Shown: positions 58,775 to 64,000 of the stretch, piece after piece
How the letters are laid out: the number at the start of each line of letters is the position of its first letter
How positions within the stretch are numbered: position 1 is the stretch's first letter
Source of the DNA: Oscarella lobularis
Taxonomy: Eukaryota; Porifera; Homoscleromorpha; Homosclerophorida; Oscarellidae
Assembly (NCBI RefSeq): GCF_947507565.1
Contig: NC_089181.1
Span: 3,437,994-3,501,993, forward strand
Reading direction: 5' to 3'
Length of the DNA stretch: 64,000 nt
The notes under the pieces: model-generated
What the model saw: only the letters and a program-made list of their open reading frames with translations
The model's database searches: none
What the model was told of the DNA's origin: nothing
Made by a program: the position numbers and the translations under genes

Positions 58775-61125
58775 GGGTATATGTATGGAGGGATCAGCGG
58801 AGGGATGGGGCTCGCGAGAGAGGAGAGGAATGCGCGATAGGTGAGAGAAAGGAATGGCAGTGGATCGGTCGATGGTATGTGCTGTAGGTATTATTCTTTT
58901 TGATGAATTATTTTAAATTGTTTACTTTAGGGGCATATGTATGGAGGGATGAGAGGAGGAATAGGACACGCGAGGGAGGAGAAGAGTGAGCGATGGGTGA
59001 GCGAGGGGATGAGCAACGAATCGATCAATGGTATGTGTTGTAGGTATTATTCTTTTTAATGAAATATTTTCAATCGTTTATTGTAGGGGCATATGTATGG
59101 GAGGATCAGAGGAGGGATGGGACACGCAAGGGAGGGGAGGGATAAGCGATGGGTAAGAGAGGATGAGCAACGGATCGATCAATGGTATGTGTTATAGGTA
59201 ATATTCTTTTTAACGAATTATTTTGAATCGTTTATTCTAGAGGCATATGTATGGAAGGATCAGAGGAGAGATGGGACACGCGAGGGAGGAGAGGGATGAG
59301 CGATGGGTGAGAGAAAGGATTGGCAGCGGATCGGACGATGGTTTGTGCTATGGGTATTATTCTTTTTAACGAATTATTTTGACTTGTTTATTTTAGGGGC
59401 ATGTGTATGGAAGGATGAGAGGAGGAATAGGACACGCGAGGGAGGAGAAGAGTGAGCGATGGGTGAGCGAGGGGATGAGCAACGAATCGATCGATGGTAT
59501 GTGTTGTAGGTATTATTCTTTTTAGTGAAATATTTTAAATCGTTTATTGTAGGGGCATATGTATGGGAGGATGAGAAGAGGGATGGGACACGCAAGGGAG
59601 GGGAGGGATAAGCGATGGGTGAGAGAGAGGATGAGGAGCGGATCGATCGATGGTATGTGTTATAGGTAATATTCCTTTTAACGAATTATTTTGAATCGTT
59701 TATTCTAGAGGCATATGTATGGAAGGATCAGAGGAGAGATGGGACACGCGAGGGAGGAGAGGGATGAGCGATGGGTGAGAGAAAGGATTGGCAGTGGATC
59801 GGACGATGGTTTGTGCTATGGGTATTATTCTTTTTAACGAATTATTTTGACTTGTTTATTTTAGGGGCATATGTATGGAAGGATGAGAGGAGGAATAGGA
59901 CACGCGAGGGAGGAGGAGAGTGAGCGATGGGTGAGCGAGGGGATGAGCAACGAATCGATCGATGGTATGTGTTGTAGGTATTGTTCTCTTTAGTGAAATA
60001 TTTTAAATCGTTTATTGTAGGGGCATATGTATGAGAGGATGAGAGGAGGGATGGGACACGCAAGGGAGGGGAGGGATAAGCGATGGGTGAGAGAGAGGAT
60101 GAGCAGCGGATCGATCGATGGTATGTGTTATAGGTAATATTCTTTTTAACGAATTATTTTGAATCGTTTATTCTAGAGGCATATGTATGGAAGGATCAGA
60201 GGAGAGATGGGACACGCGAGGGAGGAGAGGGATGAGCGATGGGTGAGAGAAAGGATTGGCAGCGGATCGGACGATGGTTTGTGCTATGGGTATTAGTCTT
60301 TTTAACGAATTATTTTGACTTGTTTATTTTAGGGGCATATGTATGGAAGGACGAGAGGAGGAATAGGACACGCGAGGGAGGAGAAGAGTGAGAGATGGGT
60401 GAGCGAGGGGATGAGCAACGAATCGATCGATGGTATGTGTTGTAGGTATTATTCTTTTTAGTGAAATATTTTAAATCGTTTATTGTAGGGGCATATGTAT
60501 GGGAGGATGAGAGGAGGGATGGGACACGCAAGGGAGGGGAGGGATAAGCGATGGGTGAGAGAGAGGATGAGGAGCGGATCGATCGATGGTATGTGTTATA
60601 GGTAATATTCCTTTTAACGAATTATTTTGAATCGTTTATTCTAGAGGCATATGTATGGAAGGATCAGAGGAGAGATGGGACACGCGAGGGAGGAGAGGGA
60701 TGAGCGATGGGTGAGAGGAAGGATTGGCAGCGGATCGGACGATGGTATGTGCTGTGGGTATTATTCCTTTTAGCGGATTATTTTAACTCGTTTATTCTAG
60801 AGGCATACGTATGGAAGGATCAGAGGAGAGGTGGGACACGTAAGGGAGGAGAGGGATGAGCGATGTGTGAGAGAGGATGAGCAGCGGATCGATCGATGGT
60901 ATGTGTTATAAGTAGTATTCTTTTTAATGAATTATTTTAAGTCGTTTATTCTAGGGGCATATCTATGGGAGGATCAGATAGGAGGGATGGGACACGCGAG
61001 GGAGGAGAAGGATGAGCGGTGGGCGAGAGAGGATGGGCAGCGGGTCGGTCGGTGGTATGTGATATAGGTATGATTTTGTCTAATGAATTATTGTTAATGA
61101 ATTGTTTTTAATTTGTTTATTTTAG
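58775..61125. repeat. 156-bp tandem array, copy 4
   Basis: Same 15 monomers as copy 1, shifted by 25105 bp. Confidence 0.93.
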
Positions 61126-61458
61126 GGGCATGGATATGGAGGAATCGGGGAAAGAAGGGAAGAGGCATGCAGATGAGAATGAGCGGTGAAGGAGGGGGTC
61201 AACAGAACAATCAAGTGGGAGGAATTTTGGGGTATGGGGTTGAGATACCTTTGGGCTTTTATTTGGTGGGCTGATATTTTTTCTTTTTTCGTTTTTGTAG
61301 AATTTGGTTGTGGGAAGTCAAGCGGAAGAGTCAGTCATAGAAAAAGAATAGAGAAGAGAAGGCTTTGGAGGCGTTCATTTGTGGTGAGTTTCTGGGTAGT
61401 GTATGTAGTGTGTGTTTTTTATTTGTTTATATGGTCTATTAGAGTTAGTCTGTTAGAG

Positions 61459-63474
61459 TTAGAAAGGGAGTCTTTCATCCTTTGCGTTGAGTCCCTTTGG
61501 TTTTCTTGTTTCCAGGCACGAGATCCAGTGTTGTTCTAACCAGTGTAGATCGTATGATGAGTCCGGGATTGAGTCGATAGGTTGTACCCCTAGTTTGTCT
61601 AGAGATTTCCACCCGTGGTCATGGAAGTGGGCGTAAAGGTAGAGGTCTTTCTTTTGGTGGTAGTGGCTACGGTGTCGTTGCATTCGTTTTGCTAGAGTGG
61701 TGGTAGTTTGGCCAATGTACTGTTTGCCACAGTCGGGGCATTCCAAGAGGTATATTAAGTTTTTTGAACTGCATGAGAATGTATCCGTGATAGGGTATGT
61801 TTCATTGGTGACTAGGCTGGTGAAGGATGTTCTCCTGCGTAAGATCGGGCAGCATTTGCAGTTGGAGATTTTGCATGGTGTGATTGTTGTATAGATGGTT
61901 TCAAGTGTGGGCGGGGTTGTTGGTGGAGTATTGCTGGTAGGAGTTGTGGTGGTAGTAGGGAGTTTTGCTCTTACGAGAGTGTCTGCTAGATTTTGTGTGC
62001 GTTTAAATGCTATCTTTGGTTTTGTAGGGAAGATGGAGTGTAGTAAGGGGGTTGTTTCAATGCGTTTCCATAGATCGTTAAGTGTTTTTCGTAGGCTAGG
62101 AAACCAGGGGTCGTATGGGATGACTAGTGTAAGGGGTGGTTTGGAGTTTTCTTTTGTTGTAACGGTTGCGGGGTCTGGAATTTTTTCAATAAGTTGCGTT
62201 CGTCGTGTGAACGGAAATTGCTTGTTTATGTCCTTAATTAGTTTTCGAGGGTAGCCTCGATTGAGAAATCGTGTTTTTTGGTTTTCTCTGTGGTTTAGGA
62301 AGTCACCTAGTGAGGAGGTTGATCTTAGAAAGCGGTGTAATTCACCAGTGACTACGCTTCTTTTCATTGATATTGGGTGTGATGAAGTGTAGTGTAGGTA
62401 TTGAAATTTGTTGGTTGGTTTGATATGGGTAGTGATGTCTAGTATCCCGATTTGGTTGAACCGATTACCTTTGAAGATATCTATATCCAGGAATGTAGTG
62501 TTTGTGTGGCTGATTTCTGATGTGAATTTTATAGTTGGGTGGAATTCGTTGAGGTTAGTGAGAAAGGTGTTTAGGTTCTGTTCAGAGGTTGTCCAAAGTA
62601 GAAATATGTCATCGATATAGCGTAGCCAGTAAAGTGGTGTATGTGGTTGTGACGTGAGGAATTTCTGTTCGAGGTGTGCCATGAATAGGTTTGCCAGGGA
62701 TGGGGCTGTTTTCGTCCCCATGGCTGTGCCTCTGAGTTGGAGGTACGGTTTATTATTAAAGATAAACGTGTTGTTTGCAAGAATATAGTAGAGGAAAATC
62801 TTAATCATGTTGGTTATATTTGGATCGTTATAGTGTTGTTGCACAAATGTGCCACAAACGTTGATAGCTTCGTTTTGAGGGATAGAAGGGTAGAGGGATT
62901 TCACATCTAATGCTACTAAGATTGTTGTTGAAGGGAGGGAGACGTTGTCCAGTATTTTTATAAGGTGTGAGCTGTCCCGTATGTAGCTTGGTTGTTGGGT
63001 AGCAATAGGTTGGAGGTAGGAGTCTACCAGTGCAGATATTAGCTCCGTTGGTCCTGATGATCCACTGCAGATTGGTCTAACACCGTGGGGGTTTTTATGG
63101 AGTTTTTTAAGAAAGTAGAGTATTTGAGTGCGTGTGTTTTCTGGATCTGGGAGTAAGTGTTTGTAGGTATAATAATCAAGCGGTCCATGTTGGTAGAAGT
63201 GTTGTATTGCTGTTGCAATTGAGTTTACAATTGCTGGTGTGGGGTCTTCTGTTAGTGGTTTATAGATTTCCGGTTGGGTAAGGTGTGTGAGTCCTTCTGT
63301 TATATAGTTAGTTGTGTCCTCTATAACAATGCAAGATCCCTTATCTGCTCTTTTAATGACGATGTCTTTGTAGGATTTAAGGTTTTTAATGGCTGTACGT
63401 TCCTCTTTAGAGGTGTTGAGTCTAGGTCTTTTAGGTTTCAAGGCTAATGCATGGCTTTTAAGTGCGGTAATAAA
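61459..63474 (-). pseudogene. PLE RT/endonuclease, copy 4, N-terminal 446 residues lost
   Basis: The frame is open from the telomere junction to the normal stop and keeps the RT core (YIDD) and GIY-YIG nuclease. It lacks the N-terminal third and the start codon. Here the telomere C-strand enters in the frame TAA CCC, so unlike copy 3 the reading frame is closed immediately upstream. It is presumably not translated as an intact protein. Confidence 0.85.
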
Positions 63475-64000
63475 GGGTTAGGGTTAGGGTTAGGGTTAGG
63501 GTTAGGGTTAGGGTTAGGGTTAGGGTTAGGGTTAGGGTTAGGGTTAGGGTTAGGGTTAGGGTTAGGGTTAGGGTTAGGGTTAGGGTTAGGGTTAGGGTTA
63601 GGGTTAGGGTTAGGGTTAGGGTTAGGGTTAGGGTTAGGGTTAGGGTTAGGGTTAGGGTTAGGGTTAGGGTTAGGGTTAGGGTTAGGGTTAGGGTTAGGGT
63701 TAGGGTTAGGGTTAGGGTTAGGGTTAGGGTTAGGGTTAGGGTTAGGGTTAGGGTTAGGGTTAGGGTTAGGGTTAGGGTTAGGGTTAGGGTTAGGGTTAGG
63801 GTTAGGGTTAGGGTTAGGGTTAGGGTTAGGGTTAGGGTTAGGGTTAGGGTTAGGGTTAGGGTTAGGGTTAGGGTTAGGGTTAGGGTTAGGGTTAGGGTTA
63901 GGGTTAGGGTTAGGGTTAGGGTTAGGGTTAGGGTTAGGGTTAGGGTTAGGGTTAGGGTTAGGGTTAGGGTTAGGGTTAGGGTTAGGGTTAGGGTTAGGGT
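63475..64000 (+). repeat. Terminal telomere, (TTAGGG)n
   Basis: 526 bp of perfect TTAGGG (about 88 repeats) runs to the window edge with the G-strand 3' end outward. This is the vertebrate/metazoan-type telomere repeat and fixes the window's right side as the chromosome terminus, unless the sequence continues beyond the window. Confidence 0.97.

Larger units (their letters stand above)
57035..63474 (-). mobile_element. Penelope-like retroelement, copy 4 (5'-truncated at the present telomere)
   Basis: It starts at the same 3' terminus as copy 1 and carries the same 45-nt poly-T. At 63474 it is cut within the ORF, and terminal TTAGGG follows directly (AATAAA|GGGTTA). Together with its left flank it matches copy 1 and its flank at a constant offset of 25105 bp from 56795 to 63474, so no net indel exists across 6.7 kb. 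Confidence 0.9.

Overview
The window is a eukaryotic chromosome end. From 63475 to the right edge it is uninterrupted (TTAGGG)n, with the G-rich strand running 5'->3' outward, so the right side is the telomere. The gene set is animal: hnRNP H/F, DNAAF6, CWF19L2, SIRT2, ABCA5, a gulonolactone-oxidase-like enzyme, WDR11, a KIF16B-like kinesin and ELAC2. Introns are tiny (about 39-60 nt where I resolved them) and intergenic gaps are mostly under 250 bp. That suggests a compact early-branching metazoan; a sponge would fit, but this is inference and I cannot name a species.

Region 1 (1-31500) is single-copy sequence. hnRNP H/F (3' part) and DNAAF6 are on the + strand. They are separated by two terminal-inverted-repeat elements: a 2.0-kb element carrying a HIRAN-domain gene, and a 0.5-kb MITE-like element that ends 8 bp before the DNAAF6 start codon. 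From 5020 to 30405, seven genes lie head-to-tail on the - strand (ELAC2, kinesin, WDR11, GULO-like, ABCA5-like, SIRT2-like, CWF19L2; order of transcription right to left) with only 65-234 bp between one stop and the next start. About 1.1 kb without a recognisable gene follows.

Region 2 (31511-64000) is subtelomere and telomere. A 10-bp minisatellite runs into a short TTAGGG tract. Four copies of one Penelope-like retroelement (PLE) follow, all in the same orientation. Each full unit is about 8.48 kb and encodes a 1118-residue reverse transcriptase with a C-terminal GIY-YIG endonuclease. The ORF is on the - strand, with 3' ends towards the centromere and 5' ends towards the telomere. This is the polarity expected if the 3' end of the chromosomal G-strand primes reverse transcription of the element RNA. 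Copies 1 and 2 are full length and abut. Copies 3 and 4 are 5'-truncated and each is capped by TTAGGG repeats. A 17-nt fragment of the element 3' end and a 182-bp unrelated (or very diverged) segment are also trapped between telomeric tracts.

Two further structures sit in each full unit. A hammerhead ribozyme can be folded just upstream of the PLE start codon (- strand). A 2.35-kb tandem array on the opposite (+) strand has a 156-bp monomer that reads as a 100-nt exon-like block plus a 56-nt intron-like block with GTATGT...TAG borders. It points towards the telomere, the direction of TERRA transcription. Together these suggest a chromosome end built or maintained by an endonuclease-bearing PLE alternating with telomerase. 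The near-perfect identity of the copies also means the array must be checked against long reads before it is accepted.
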